Below, piece after piece: positions 24,890-36,766 of a stretch of DNA of 64,000 nucleotides. The first letter of the stretch is position 1, and every line of letters starts with the position of its first letter. This DNA comes from Talpa occidentalis. Taxonomy: Eukaryota > Chordata > Mammalia > Eulipotyphla > Talpidae. The notes below the pieces were generated by a model. That model searched no databases, was not told where the DNA came from, and saw nothing but the letters and a program-made list of their open reading frames with translations. Location: contig NW_023605083.1 in assembly GCF_014898055.3 (NCBI RefSeq), positions 60,366,228-60,430,227 of the forward strand. The letters are read 5' to 3'. Position numbers and translations under genes: made by a program.

Positions 24890-25190
24890 TCCTAGGACAG
24901 ACTGTGGCCGGCCGGGGAGAGCCAAACTGCAGCAAGAGCAGAAACAGCTTTTATGTGGTTTGGGGCTACATTCTGTGATTCTTTATGTAGAAGCAAATTG
25001 TCCTTTTAATTATTGTGTGGGCTGTACTGAAATAGATGCACATTCCCTGAGCCAGGGTAGCAGCCAGAATGGCCCAGGTGTTTGGCCTGAAGATCCGCCA
25101 AGTTTCAAACTCGATGCTTATAATGGGAGGGGTGTCTGTGTTTCTATGCAGAAAGTTTTGTGTTTTTAACTAAGCCTTTGGAATACTCTA
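24890..25190. promoter_or_regulatory. Candidate conserved non-coding element A
   Basis: A repeat-free block with AT-rich motif islands inside moderately GC-rich sequence, including TTTTAATTATTG at 25004-25015 (TAATTA homeodomain core at 25007-25012). No open frame of note. A developmental-enhancer reading is inference; conservation was not tested. Confidence 0.3.
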
Positions 25191-26690
25191 AAGGGGCAGG
25201 ATAAAGGAAGCAGCAACACAGTCACGGCACGCTCCACTGTGAGAAAGAGCTGGAGACAAGGTCACAGTGAACAGGAACCAAGGAATCCACAAGACACGGA
25301 AGGCCCCTGTCCTGCCTACCCCCGTGATCCCACCTACAGGAATCTCATAATTTTACCAAAGGGTAAACTCATTTGGTTGAATATCTGGGGCTATTCTCTT
25401 TTGACAGTATTTTGCTATATCCTTATATAAGTTTGATGCAGAGAGGCAGGTTGATCTACACAGACTTGGGATTTACAGTCAAAGCAAAGAAAAAGCTGGA
25501 TCTCGACCAGTATCTACACACACATGCCCCCAAACTTGAAAAAGGGGCCCAGCTCACTCTGAGCATGATGGGCCTTTACCTCACCCTCCTGGAGGGCATG
25601 GTGGGTTCACAGAATTCCTGGAGTGGGTGTCATTTCCCCCTCAGCCCTACCCATCTCTTCTCAGACTTGTGTCCCTCTGCGGGGCGCAGTCTTGGTGGGA
25701 CTGAGCCGGGGTGTTAGTGCCATTTTCAGTCAGAGCTTTTCTCCTCTCCTGGCCAGTGGGAGACCCCAACCTAGTCTAAATCACTCAGACTCTCTCCGTG
25801 GTTCCAAACACAGCTGCATGAGGAGAGGCACAGCTGGTGCTCATCCCAGGACTGAGGAGAAGCCCCCTCATGGCTTCCTGCATACTAGATCCGCAAGGGC
25901 TGTCCCAGATCCTGTTAGCTCCTACCTAAACACCTCTTCTGTGTACTCACTCTATTCTTCCAGTAAACTCTTTATGGTCTGGTTTTCCCAAGTTACCCAG
26001 TAGATCGATTGCTTGAGATCAAGATAGCCCAAGTTGTTAGCCTCCCAACAAATGAATATCTCGCCTCTAAGGTTGGGGCTTCTGGTCAGAGGACGCTGAC
26101 CCGTCCAGTGGGGCTATCTGCACTTGTGATGGTCTGCAGCCCCACTGAGTCCAGTGAACTGAAAAGAATGAACCTGGACACTGAGGGGAACTCCAGCTTA
26201 CAGATGACCAAGACTTTGACGGACAGTGAATGAGCACAAACTAGGAGTCTGTCTCCCCCAATTTGTTTCTTGATGAAAAAGCAAGAGGTGAGTATACACT
26301 CTTCTAAAATACGAAGGAACTGGGCCAAATGACCAGATCCTGGAAAGGGAGGACATAATCATGCTGGAGTTTCACTCATTCAGTAATTACAAACTGAGCA
26401 CTTTCTCTGTGCAAGGCCCCCCCAGAGTGATGGGTTGGATGCCACCTCTGCCCTGGGGTGACATGCTTTGATTTGTGTCACAGGAAAATGGCCCAGACTG
26501 GAGGCGCAGAGACTACTGGGTGGCGAGGGCCACAGCCATGACTGTGGAAACAGGGGGCGATAATGACCTCCGGGTGACATTGGGGGACAAGCCTCCATGT
26601 CCCTGTTTCCTGATTGACATGATGGCACCTCCCAGAGATATTTAAGGAACTTTTTTTTCCCATGGCAGGTAGCTTGGAGGGAATTGGTCT
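25191..26690. other. Unassigned, repeat-poor sequence
   Basis: No SINE, L1 or L2 recognised, apart from a possible MIR/L2 scrap near 26365-26410. Several short open frames (up to 126 codons) overlap in different frames and have no recognisable domain. Confidence 0.4.
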
Positions 26691-27317
26691 GCTAAGACCC
26701 ACGGTCAGGTCCTTCTATATTTTGTTTCTCAGGATAGTTGCATTTCTCCTGGCCCCCCCTAGAAGAAAAGCCGCCCCGCCCCCCCAGTGGAAGAGTCGGA
26801 GACCACACAGCAGACCTCCCTGATACCTGCTTTTCTGGTAGTCCAGAGTCCCTGTACTTCTTAAGACTTTGAGCAACGTACACAGCAGGAAATTGCTTAG
26901 CAACTGCACGTAGGACACTGGGATTCCAAAATATTACTGTGGGTTTTTCCTCCCCGCTTTGTTCTTCTGCTTTGTTTTGAGTTGTGCACGATCCAGTCAT
27001 TGTTCCATCACACAGCACGCCAACCGGTTCTGCAGGCCCTGGATCTGCGTGGCACTGAGGGGCTTCCTGGGGGTTGCAGGCAGAGGTCCCGAGCCGAGCC
27101 ATCTCCCATGGAGCTGACCGAGCCCTGGAGCCCCGGGACCCCTGATGAGGCTGTGCTCCGGGGCTCGGGGTGTCTCTGGGTTGATATGCAGGGTGTTCCT
27201 TTGCTCTCATCTTCTCAGCTTGTGGAGTCTCTCGATGTGACTCTGTCTCCCCATATCTCTGTGCCCTGGCCAGTCCCCTCATGCTTCCAGGCTTTTCTCT
27301 CCTGGCAACACAGGTCT

Positions 27318-27690
27318 CTGACTCTCTGAAAACACATCCCTCCCTCTGCATTTCTCGTCTTTCTTTCTTTCCATCTTGCTCAGGGAATGTGTTCCCCGCC
27401 TCTCGGTTTCTCTTTTCTCTGTCTCCTTTTGGCCTCTTACTCTTTGTTTTTTCACTGTCTCCTAGCCCTTCTCTATTTCTGATCCTCTCTGTGCCTTCAC
27501 GTCTGTAATTTCTGCGTCTCTTTGTCTCTCCCTCCCTCTCTTTATCTTTTGGTTTTTCTTTTCTCCTCCTCTGTTTTCTCTCTGTCATTCCTTGACCTCT
27601 CTCTTTGTGCCTTTATTCCCTTTCTTTTTTTTTTTTTTTTCTCTCCCTCCCCTTCCCTTCCTACCCCCTCGCTCTTTCGGAATCTTTCTG
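27318..27690. repeat. Degenerate polypyrimidine tract (TCTC/CTTT-rich)
   Basis: About 370 bp of almost continuous C/T on the plus strand, with recurrent 'tctctgt', 'tctctttg' and 'ctccctc' words and a pure T-run near 27626-27640. It looks like a decayed TCTCTGT-type microsatellite. Its purine-rich complement is nearly free of stops, which explains the minus-strand open frame rich in Arg, Glu and Lys across 26692-27588. Confidence 0.75.
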
Positions 27691-27929
27691 AAGCTCAGCA
27701 GTTTGGCCCAGTTCCCAAATGAAATGGGCTCCGTTTCCAGGAGAGCAAATATTGCACATCGAGGGTTAATTTTTCCTCCCTCACCATCAACTGTCCTCCC
27801 ACTTCAGAATTCCTGAGTCTGGCCAAAATCGCTTCCTAGAAAAGAGCCCACGTGCCATGGCAGAAGCCACCCAGCCCTGCTGCACCCCAGGGAGCCCTGG
27901 GAAGGCAGGATTGACAAGTGCAGCGTGCG

Positions 27930-28660
27930 GGGCCGGGATTTCTCTGGCGCTGCGCCAGCTAGTCAGAGCCAATTAATATGAAATCTATAGGCCAAATCGA
28001 CGTTTTCAGAAGTTAGCTCAAAAAAATCCCTGAAGATTAACCAGCCTGTGGCCTTTGCTATGAAATTGTTACCACACCACTTTCTTTTCTTTTGAAAGTC
28101 CAGATGGGCAGATAAATCCAAAGTGGATCAACCACATCTGTCATTCCTCCACACAAATTATACCCCCTCCCAGCGCGCCCCTCTTTCCTCTCCAATGCTC
28201 AGCGGCAGCTCTGGGGGCCTGGGCAAATGGCTAGTTTATGCCGCGCTGTGTGTTTTGATTTCTCCATTGTATTAAGAGGAACCGCATCCTGACCCCTCTG
28301 AGGCAAGAGCTGGCAAATTCTGAAATCTGCTTTGTCCGAAGGTGGCGGCAGGGATGGAGGGGGCTGCTTTCCTTCGGGTTTGAAATGGGCAACAGCAGAG
28401 CCCAGCCCCCTCAGGTCGCTTTCTCCACTGTTCTGCATTCAAACTAAAATTGCCCAAGTGGCTGCTTGCCACTCACAATGTTTTATTTTTTTCCCCCTAC
28501 ATTTGCTAGGTAATGAGGTATCATGCCCAGTTAGAGAAGTGGTTATTGCTAATGTCCTCCAGTTGGGGGGCGGGGAAGAGGAGGAGAGAGGCCAGAGGGT
28601 AAGCATCCTTTTTGTCCAAGTGGGGGCTGCCGCTGCCATCAGGGTAACCTAGTGTGATTT
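27930..28660. promoter_or_regulatory. Candidate conserved non-coding element B
   Basis: Repeat-free and the most enhancer-like block of the window. Visible motifs: AATTAATATG at 27971-27980, E-box CAGATG at 28101-28106, AGATAA at 28110-28115, RUNX-like AACCACA at 28130-28136 overlapping E-box CATCTG at 28135-28140 and TALE-like CTGTCA at 28138-28143. No splice-bounded open frame is evident, so regulatory use is more likely than coding. Motif spotting is weak evidence. Confidence 0.4.
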
Positions 28661-28699
28661 GAGCCATGTTTGAAAGTTAAGATTGGTACCCCCAACATC

Positions 28700-28775
28700 T
28701 GTTACATATATAGCTCACATATATATAATATATATGATGTACATATATATGATATACATATACACACATATCAAT
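28700..28775. repeat. TATA/CATA microsatellite
   Basis: Degenerate 'acatatatat' / 'gatatacat' alternation. Confidence 0.8.
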
Positions 28776-29117
28776 GGGTCCTTGAAACAAAGAGGACGGA
28801 AAACAAATATCAGAGGTCAAAAGCTTGGGAAGATTCAAATCAAGAAAATATTAGGAGCACAGAGTTCATAAATGCTTAAGCGATTGATGTCCTGCTGCTT
28901 TTGAGTGTTTCTTGAGTGGATATGCCAGGGTACTAAAAGGCTATGGGTGGATAGACAGAATTGCAAATAAAATTGAGAGACTTTTCAAGCTCAAGACCTC
29001 TGATTCCAAAGCATTTTTTCCCCTCAGGCAAAAGAGTGTTTTCTGAAGTTTTTATGAACAAGGTAGTCATGTGAAGGTAACGTCAAGTCAGGAACACCTA
29101 TTAAAAATTGATTTTCA

Positions 29118-29371
29118 GGCCTCCCTCGTGGCGCAAGGGGTTAAGACACACCTATGAAGCTACCCACAAACTCTGCAGCACAAGTTCAGTTTTCTGCCAG
29201 GGAGCTACCCACATGGCACAGCAGACCTCTCCTGACTCATCCACTGCTCCCCTCAGCAGCGTATTACAGTTGATGTGCCTGCTCTGCTCTCCACTCTGTC
29301 TCTGGTGAACACCCCTCTCACCCCCACACCTCACCTCTGGCCTGTACCACAGTTCTTGTATGCATAAATAA
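29118..29371 (+). mobile_element. tRNA-derived SINE, older subfamily
   Basis: Head GGCCTCCCTCGTGGCGCAAG, a degraded B-box, the 'gggagctacccacatggcac' linker, 'cagcagacctctcctgac', and a 'cttgtatgcataaata' end. Diverged and without an obvious TSD. Confidence 0.85.
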
Positions 29372-29469
29372 GGATCATGAGGGAAAGTATAGGGAATGTT
29401 CTGTTATATGTGAGCTAGGACTGTTGGCACAAAAACTGATGTTTCACACAAAAACTAAACTTACAGAAT

Positions 29470-29620
29470 TTTAGAGCTGAAGAAAAATTAGAGGTTTACT
29501 GATCTATCCCCTTGGTTTGACAGATAGGGAAACAGATGCCAGGAGATGGAATGTCATATACAAGGTCACAGGGCAGGTGTGGTGGGAGGGGACCCATACT
29601 CCTCCATTCCAACATTAAGG
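29470..29620 (-). repeat. Possible MIR-class SINE fragment
   Basis: 'agatagggaaacagatgcc' and 'caaggtcacagggcagg' recall the MIR core in antisense; the rest is too diverged. Confidence 0.4.
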
Positions 29621-30527
29621 GCTCATCATGGGCACGTGACACTTCTTCATGCCATGCTGGGGGCCAGGAAATGAAAAAGGTGCTGTCTGAATAGGTTAGC
29701 ACTCCTGAAATTTGAGGCTACAAATATGGCCAAATACAGAATTTGGAGAGGTTGAACGAGACTAGATCCATAGAAAAGCAAGCTGGGTTTTGCAGGGCTG
29801 TGGAAGGATGACAAACGGCAGCCCTAATCCATTCTGAGTTTCTGTCACTGGTGACCCAGAGTGGAGCTTTACTCCAGATCAATGTGAGACTTGGGTAGCA
29901 GCCCCCCTCCTCTTCCCTGGCTGTGCCCTGCAGACCTGAGTGGATCTGTTGCTTGGTGGGACTTCAAAGCCCACTGCCCAGTCCTTGTGCTGATGCTGGC
30001 TTGAGCCAGACAGTCTCTGTCACTATTCCTGGCACATGTTCACGGTTACATAACAGATGGTCTGTCGGCATTGGAAATCGACAGCTTCTGCTATATCTCT
30101 AAGTGCTAAGTGTTAGACCTTTGACTGGTTCAACCACAGTATCTCCCACCTCTCCTGCCACACACCAACACCTACAACATACCTGTTGCAGGTATGTTGC
30201 ATGCATGCATCTTTTGCAGATCGGTAAACCAAAACTCACCAAAGACAAGTGACTTGTAAAGCACGCAGCCCTTTGTGAGAGATTTTCAACTCGAGGTAAA
30301 GACTTCACCACAGCAAGCCACCTCTCCATTTTCAGTTCTAATGAAGAAAATTCTCCTATATTCTTGTTTCCAAATTATATTCATAGGGGAATATTCTTCA
30401 GTCCAGCCTAAACGTTATGTGATGTCAGCAGAAGGACAGTAAGGCCAGGTTCAGGTCATGTCCTATGACTGTAATGTAACGGAAATACAAAAATGTATTT
30501 TTGAAAAATGTCAGATCTTAAAAAGTC

Positions 30528-30770
30528 AATGTTTATGAAATGCCTCCTCGTGCCAGGTCTTGTTTTAAGCACTGTATGTGCACTAACTCACTGAGTCCAT
30601 ACAACAGTCCCGTGAGGAATGTTCTAGCATTTTCCAGGTTTATAGATGAGGAAACTAAAGAACGTGGAGATTAAATTTCTTGCCCGAGACCACACTGCCA
30701 GTAAACAACAGAGTGCAATTCAAGCCAGGCGGTCTGGTTCCAAGCACATGTTTAAGCACAATGCAGGGCT
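30528..30770 (-). repeat. MIR SINE, antisense
   Basis: 'gtgccaggtcttgttttaag', 'atagatgaggaaactaaag', 'cttgcccgagaccacactg' and 'gcggtctggttccaagc' in order; nearly full length. Confidence 0.72.
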
Positions 30771-30859
30771 GTCAAAAATAATGCGGCAGGGGAAGAAATC
30801 ATCCAAATCAAATACATTTAGGCTTGTGGAAGAATAACTGCTAACCTCTGCATGGCTCT

Positions 30860-31190
30860 CTGCATGTAGCTTTGTATTGGCTCTTTCAGTGTGTATCCTC
30901 TCATTGGCTCAGATGCCACGCAGGACACGGAGACTCAAGAAGAAAGTGACATCTTTTTTTTTTTTTTTTTTGTGGGACCCTCGCCGGTGGCCGGGGATCG
31001 AATTGGCACTGCAGAGGCTGCGGGCAGTCTCACAACCCAGCGCTCAACCGCTGCGCCACCAGGACAGGCCCTGAAAGTGACATCTTAAGGAGTAAGTGGC
31101 AGAAGCAGGATCTGAGCACAGTCCAAATTAAGGACTATTCCTTTATCCTCACATTACACAAAGGGAAACTGAGGCTCAGAGATACATATG
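30860..31190 (-). repeat. MIR-like fragment split by a short SINE
   Basis: Both flanks of the short SINE look MIR-like; on the right, 'gggaaactgaggctcagaga' at 31159-31178 is the antisense MIR core. The short SINE at 30956-31072 is the younger insertion. Confidence 0.45.
30956..31072 (-). mobile_element. Short head-only tRNA-derived SINE with perfect TSD
   Basis: Antisense copy consisting only of the tRNA-related head (about 101 bp, 30972-31072) joined directly to an A-tail at GGGTCCCACA. The usual 150-bp body is absent. Exact 14-bp TSD GAAAGTGACATCTT at 30942-30955 and 31073-31086 proves it inserted in this form. The B-box, antisense 'gggatcgaat', is kept. Confidence 0.93.
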
Positions 31191-31879
31191 CCTCTCTCTG
31201 CAGGGAGCCTGGCAGAGCCATTTGCCTGGGGCCAGTGTTAAAAAGGTATGAAATCCTAAGTCAGACACTGTCTCTAGACTAAACGAAGTTTCTGGATGCT
31301 TTAGACCCTCTCAGAGAGCCTTGTGCACTCATGCTAGGAAGAGATTTTTCTGTGGCCCAAGCAAACAGGAAAATGAGGAGAGATTTGTGTAGAGGTAAGA
31401 GGTACAGGGTGAGCAGAGCTGAAGCACTCTGAGAATTTTGGGGCCAGTCTCCCACATGGCTCTGGACCCTTGATCTGGCCATCTTGGGAAGGAGGCAAAG
31501 AAAGTCAACCCAGGCCTGCAGGACATAGGATTTGCCATCGGTCATCATGGATCCACTCCTAAATTGGCAACTCTGCAGTTTCGCTTGCTTCATGTACAAA
31601 CCAGGGTAGGAATGCTGAGCACACTGAATTGCTTAGTGATTCAGTAAGAGAATATAGTATTTTCTTATTGATGACACAGAGTGGGCCATCTGTACTCATT
31701 CCCTTCCCCCTCTTCTCTGCCAAACTCTATTCTCCTTGATAATGATCTAGAGAAGGAATTGAGGGGATTTTATTTCCTTGCAATAATGAAATGGAATGAA
31801 AAGTAAATTTTCATGGTTTGCTGACGGGGCTTTCAGCTGCCTCATACAACTGGCACAAAGGGTAACTTAGAAGGTGTGT

Positions 31880-32290
31880 TTGATTCCTAAGGCCGCTGTA
31901 ACAAATTACCACAAACTGGGTGTTAAAACAAAAGATATGTATTCTCTCACAGCCCTGGGAACTAGAAGTCCAAAATCAAGGTGGTGTAGGGTTTGGGTCT
32001 TTCTGGAGGCTCTGAAGAGAATCCTCACCATGTCTCTCCAGGTTTTGAGCACCTCCCTACACTCCTTGGTGTTCTTTGGTTTGCAGACTTATCAGTCCAA
32101 CCCTCTCTATGTTCCTCCTTGTCTGTCTTTTATTGGACACCTGCCACTGGATTTAAAATCTACCCTCCCCTTAAATCTCATATTGACATTCTCATCTTAG
32201 TGGCATCTGCAAAGACCCTGCTGCCAAATAAGGCTCATTCAGAGATTCTTCATGGACACAAAGTTTAGGAGGTGACCCCTATTCAGTCAC
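31880..32290 (-). mobile_element. MaLR (MLT1-type) LTR, antisense
   Basis: Starts 'ctgtaacaaattaccacaaa' and 'ctgggtgttaaaacaaaaga', then 'agaagtccaaaatcaagg' and 'tctgcaaagaccctgctgcc'. This is the reverse complement of the LTR type seen at 11072-11800. No internal retroviral frame. Confidence 0.6.
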
Positions 32291-32299
32291 AACAGATAG

Positions 32300-33175
32300 A
32301 TTCAAAAGGAGGACAGGATGTGGCTAAACAGACAGGACTGGCTGTGGGTCCTGTCCTTGTCACTCACCACTCACTTGCTGGGTAGCTCTGACCATAGGCC
32401 TTCTCTGGTCCTCAGATAGCTGTCCACATCCCTGGTAAGGAGTCCAGCCATGAGAGACAAAGCTTTGTAGAGTGCTGGCTGATACCGAGCGTGTTGTGCT
32501 CAGGAGGGTGGAGAAGAACCCAGTACTGTGAGCAGTACTCAGATTATGTCCCCAAAACGTCCCTACACAACTGGGGGTCCCCCAGATCTCTACTGAGTTG
32601 GCCATCTTGAATTCCTCTTGACTCGTTCACCCTACCTTTCTGGAACTCACCTCTCCACTGCTTAAGCAAGGAGAGGGTGACGCGTGAGTTCCCTGCCAGC
32701 TGGTCCACACTCCCTCGGATATTGGATAACTACATTGACAAACAGCCGTGTGACCTGAAACCCATCCTCTGTGACTTGTTGGCAGGCTCTCTGTGTAGGC
32801 TTTGACTGCTGAAATGCATGCGTTCCAGATGTTTATCTCCTAATTATGAGTCTCTGATGTGCCACTTAAGGCAAAGTACTTGTTCATGCTAATGTTTTCT
32901 CTTCCCCTGGAGGATCTGTCAGGGCTGCAAGGAGAGACAAAATGTCCTGAGTGCGTTTTAGTTAGGCAACTGTGCCGCAGTCACCACCAGCACCAGGCCC
33001 AGATCTATTGCAAAGCTGATCAGATTTGCTCGTGAGGGATGCTCAGCCTCCATGGAGGGGACAGGTTAGTTGTGGGCCATTAAGTAACAAGCAAAGGTAA
33101 TCAGTGCTCCCAAAGAGTTTTGGGGAGCAGGCTGTGAGCACCAACACCACTGGTGGCTCACAGTTCACTGAAGAC
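32300..33175. other. Unassigned sequence
   Basis: A possible MIR scrap at about 32345-32430 ('ctgggtagctctgaccatag'). Otherwise nothing recognised. Confidence 0.4.
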
Positions 33176-33179
33176 AATG

Positions 33180-33720
33180 GGACACATAGGTAATGCTCAG
33201 CAGATGAAGAGCAGGACTGCATTCTCAGCTGAAGATGCATCCTGAGCAAAGGCATGAAGGTGGGGTATCTGGCTTAAGGCAGATACTTGGGCTATGTGGA
33301 GGGAGCAGGAAGGAATGCAGCCAGCGAGGCCGGTAGGAGACAGATCACACAGTGCCTTGAAATTCTTTCCAAGGAGATGTTCCTATAAACACCAAAGGTG
33401 ACATGGCTGTGTTTAATGAGGCAGAAACATGATCAGGACATAGTATCCTGGGGGATAAGTCATTTGCTGTAGCCTAGAAGAATAACACAAGGAGGTCCAG
33501 GGTAGGAAGAAAGGGTAGAAGCTGCCTGAGTGGGACAATGCCAGGGGAATGGCAAGTGAAACTGACAGGATGAGAGAATTGACCAAGAACAGTGAAGCAG
33601 GTAGGAATACATCTTCTCTCTGATGTTTCTGGCTGGGATGACTTAGATGTCATAAACTCCTCTTACAGGAGGACTCCAGGAGGCAGCACAAGTCTGGAAG
33701 AATCAGTGGAAAGAGTACTG
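33180..33720 (-). repeat. L2 LINE fragment, antisense
   Basis: 'gagcaaaggcatgaaggtgg', 'cagatcacacagtgccttg', 'aggcagaaacatgatcagg' and 'tttgctgtagcctagaag' follow the antisense L2 order. Confidence 0.55.
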
Positions 33721-34831
33721 TAGAATGGAGGAGGTTCAATTTTGGAACCACCAAGTCACAGGTGTGTGACTCCATGCTGGGTAGATCACATCACCTTAGG
33801 TGCCTAAGGAGAACACGAGTTTGCATATTCACAGAAACCTGGTATGTGAGACGACAGCTTGCGTCCTGTCCCAGCTCCAGGCTGGCCCTTGCTGTCTCCC
33901 CACATCTTCCTAAGTGTCATGGAGGGATTGTTTTGGGCTCTGGATTCCCGACCTCAGACCTTGGTCTCCACCCCTCCCTTGCACAGGACGGCCAGAGCCT
34001 AAACTACAGATGTCACCTCCACACCAGGCCTTAGTGCTCCTCCCTGCTCTGCTTTTCCTTCTCTTCTACCTCTTCAACTGGACTTGCCCTGAGTCTCTTG
34101 TTCTCCCGGAACCCATGGGTGCGAGGTTCTCTGGGTGGCGGGGAGGCAATGGGAAGAAAGAAAGTCACATTGCTGGCCCGCCCCTCCACTCCTCTCCCCA
34201 TCTTTCCACCAATCTCATCATGTTTTTGATTTTACATCTTTGGGAGGAAGACCTTGTGGTCAACTGGGGCTACAAGTTGAGACTCGAAGAGACACAGTGA
34301 GGTCCTTGGTGGCCCTGAGTGAGCCACGGGTGTCGGAAGCCTTGCCCCACTATATGAGACCCTCCACTGCCCCACAGACGCCTGTCTGGCAGGCCTTTCC
34401 TCTCTCATGCATGTTCTCCTTTCTCTCTCCCTCACGTTTTCCGTCCTCCTCTCAGTAAATGTGAACAGAGTACTCCCTCTGGACAAGCCCAGGACTTGTC
34501 TCTGGGGATGAGGGTGAGTACACTATAGAGGGTGTTCCCAGGGCCAAGAAGTCTAGTGGCAGGAGAGAAAGCAGACACTCACAGCTTCCTAGACACAGCA
34601 GACAGAGGTGCAGAGGACAGGAACAAGCCATTTCAGAGGCGCCATGTCTCCCCAGGACAGGACACTGTGATTGGTACTGAGCTTTCCCAGGACAAGGGTA
34701 AAGGGCATTCGGCAGAAGCAGAGGATCAGAGGCAGTCCCCATACTTTCCTTTCTTTCCTACCCTTCCTCTCTCTTCTCCATCTCAACCCCTACTGTCCTC
34801 TTCCATATTTTGATCTTCATTTTTTTAATCA
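33721..34831. other. Unassigned sequence
   Basis: No repeat recognised. Short overlapping frames on both strands lack domains. Confidence 0.4.
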
Positions 34832-35097
34832 TTTTTTTTTAAAGATTTATTTATTTATACAAGCACTGGGTACAGTCAGAAGCAAGGGAGGGTGAGAGAA
34901 TTCACCAGAGCCAGAGTGGGGAACAGAACAGGCAGACTGACGAAATACACTGCTGAGGGGAGCAGCGGGCATGGCAGGAGAGGTCTGTCGCGCCATGTGG
35001 GACTCTTGCCCGGCGGCCGGAGATCGAACCGGCACTGCAGAGGCCGAGGGCAGCTTTGCAGCCCAGGGCTCAACCGCTGCGCCACCAGGGGAGGCCC
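34832..35097 (-). mobile_element. tRNA-derived SINE, younger subfamily
   Basis: Antisense: T-run, 'tatttatttatacaagcact', 'gggtacagtcagaagc', body, 'ggagatcgaaccgg' (B-box) and head '...gccaccaggggaggccc'. Retains CpGs in the head, which suggests a relatively recent insertion. TSD not clear. Confidence 0.9.
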
Positions 35098-36134
35098 TGT
35101 TTTTCTGACTTTAAGTGAGAAAATAATGGAGTAAGAAATGAATACTACACAGGTAGCCTGGAGCCCTAGCCCATGACCTTTCCACCAGAGCCCAAGGAAG
35201 ATGAGGAAGGTCCTTCCCCTCTGTCCCCTGTCACACATCTTGGAGTTTCCACAGCAGAACAAATGGGACCAAACAGATAGCCCAGAGGCTCCAAGTGGCT
35301 CTTACACAGTTTTCAGGGCCTGTGTTTGGTGTAAAGTTTGGTTGTTGCCATCTTTAAATTCTTAACAATTTTTACGAAAGGCTCCACATTTTCTTTATGA
35401 CTGAGCCCCACCAATATGCAGCAGGTTGTTCTTGGGAAACTGGCTTTCTTGCCCATGCCCTGTCACTCCCTGATGGTTGCCCCCAAGCGACTCCCCAGCA
35501 GCCCAGGCTGCTCCTTTGATCTGAGACACGGGTTGGTTCCTGGGTCCACACACAATAGCAGACTGATGGTGTCCAGCACCAGACGTTATTATCCAAATCA
35601 TTCCCTCCTGTGACCAGGACCTGGCTTAATACTTCCCAGGTACCAGGTGTTCCCCAAATCTCTGCATGTGGAAGGGTTTGGGTGGCTCCATTCTTTTCTC
35701 TTTCAATAAAACAATTAGGTCATTTAGAATATGAAAAGCTTTGAAATCATGAAAGTATTTTATTTGAAGTTAGGGGAAGAAAGGACTTTGATGGTGAAAG
35801 GAAAGATAGTTATTCCCATTTTAAACAAGGAGAAATTGCTGTAGGAAGGCCATCGCTGGACTCATTGTCCGAGATGGTAGCTAGGGACGCTACAGAATCA
35901 CTCTCTTAGTTACCTGCCCAAAAGGTAGGAGTCATGGAAAGAAATCTTTATGCTCAGAGTGATGAAGAACCTCCAGCCTTCAGAAATTCCTAGGTGGCGA
36001 TTTGATCAACTCATGTGGGAGTGAAGTGCTTATCCCAGGAGGCATTGAGCACACTGTGAGTTCAGGTATGTCCATAGTGGGGGGAGGGGCTCCAAGTATC
36101 AAATGGGCACTTTAGCCAGATGGAGTTTAAGGCT
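35098..36134. other. Unassigned sequence
   Basis: Nothing recognised between two SINEs. Confidence 0.4.
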
Positions 36135-36161
36135 CTTGACACCCCTGGTAATGTGTGTTTA

Positions 36162-36424
36162 TTTTATTTTTTAAAGATTTATTTATACAAGAACTGGGGT
36201 GTAGGCCAGAGGCACGGGAGGGTGAGAGGTTTCATCAGAGACAGAGTGAGGAGCAGAACAGAGACGGACTGAAAACACTGCTGAGGGGAGCAGCGGGTAA
36301 GACAGGAAAGGTCTTCTGCACCATGTGTGTATCTCCCTGGACTGCTGGGAATCGAACCCGTGCTGCACAGGCTGCGGATAGCTTCACAGCATTGAGTTCA
36401 ACCGCCTGCACCAGCAGGGAGGCC
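36162..36424 (-). mobile_element. tRNA-derived SINE with a 27-bp TSD
   Basis: Antisense SINE with intermediate-subfamily features ('actggggtgtaggccagagg'). The flanks 36135-36161 and 36425-36451 are identical over 27 bp, beginning CTTGACACCCCTGG and ending GTGTGTTTA. That is longer than the usual 7-20 bp. Confidence 0.95.
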
Positions 36425-36766
36425 CTTGACACCCCTGGTAATGTGTGTTTAGTTGAGTGCACAGACCCTGGGATACTGATTCTTTCTGATCCATGGATCC
36501 TATTATTCTTCCCTTTTATACTTAAAAGTTGAGAACACTAACCTTCTTTTTATGTTTCTGAAGAAGACAAATATAAAGTCCACATTCTTGTATCAACTGC
36601 CTGATATATATATAAGCAGGTATTGATTGCAACAAATATTGTCACAATTCCGGGAGCTGGAGGCCTTCTCTAAAATTAGTGAATGAATATGTAAATGAAG
36701 GAAATGAGAAACAATCAGTGCAGAAACAGGGATTGAGATACACAAGAATAGAAAAGATTGACTCTT

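Noticed and set aside
26692..27588. 298-codon minus-strand open frame
   Set aside because: Its N-terminal half is Arg/Glu/Lys low complexity from the complement of a pyrimidine tract, the rest has no domain, and no promoter or splice context is visible.
28160..28640. CpG island promoter
   Set aside because: GC-rich words occur but CpGs are few and no transcription-start context is evident.
34876..35262. 128-codon minus-strand frame and similar frames at 49837-50148, 57305-57652 and 58012-58311
   Set aside because: Each is largely SINE body read through; the same peptide words (such as LLPSAVYF) recur at every SINE.
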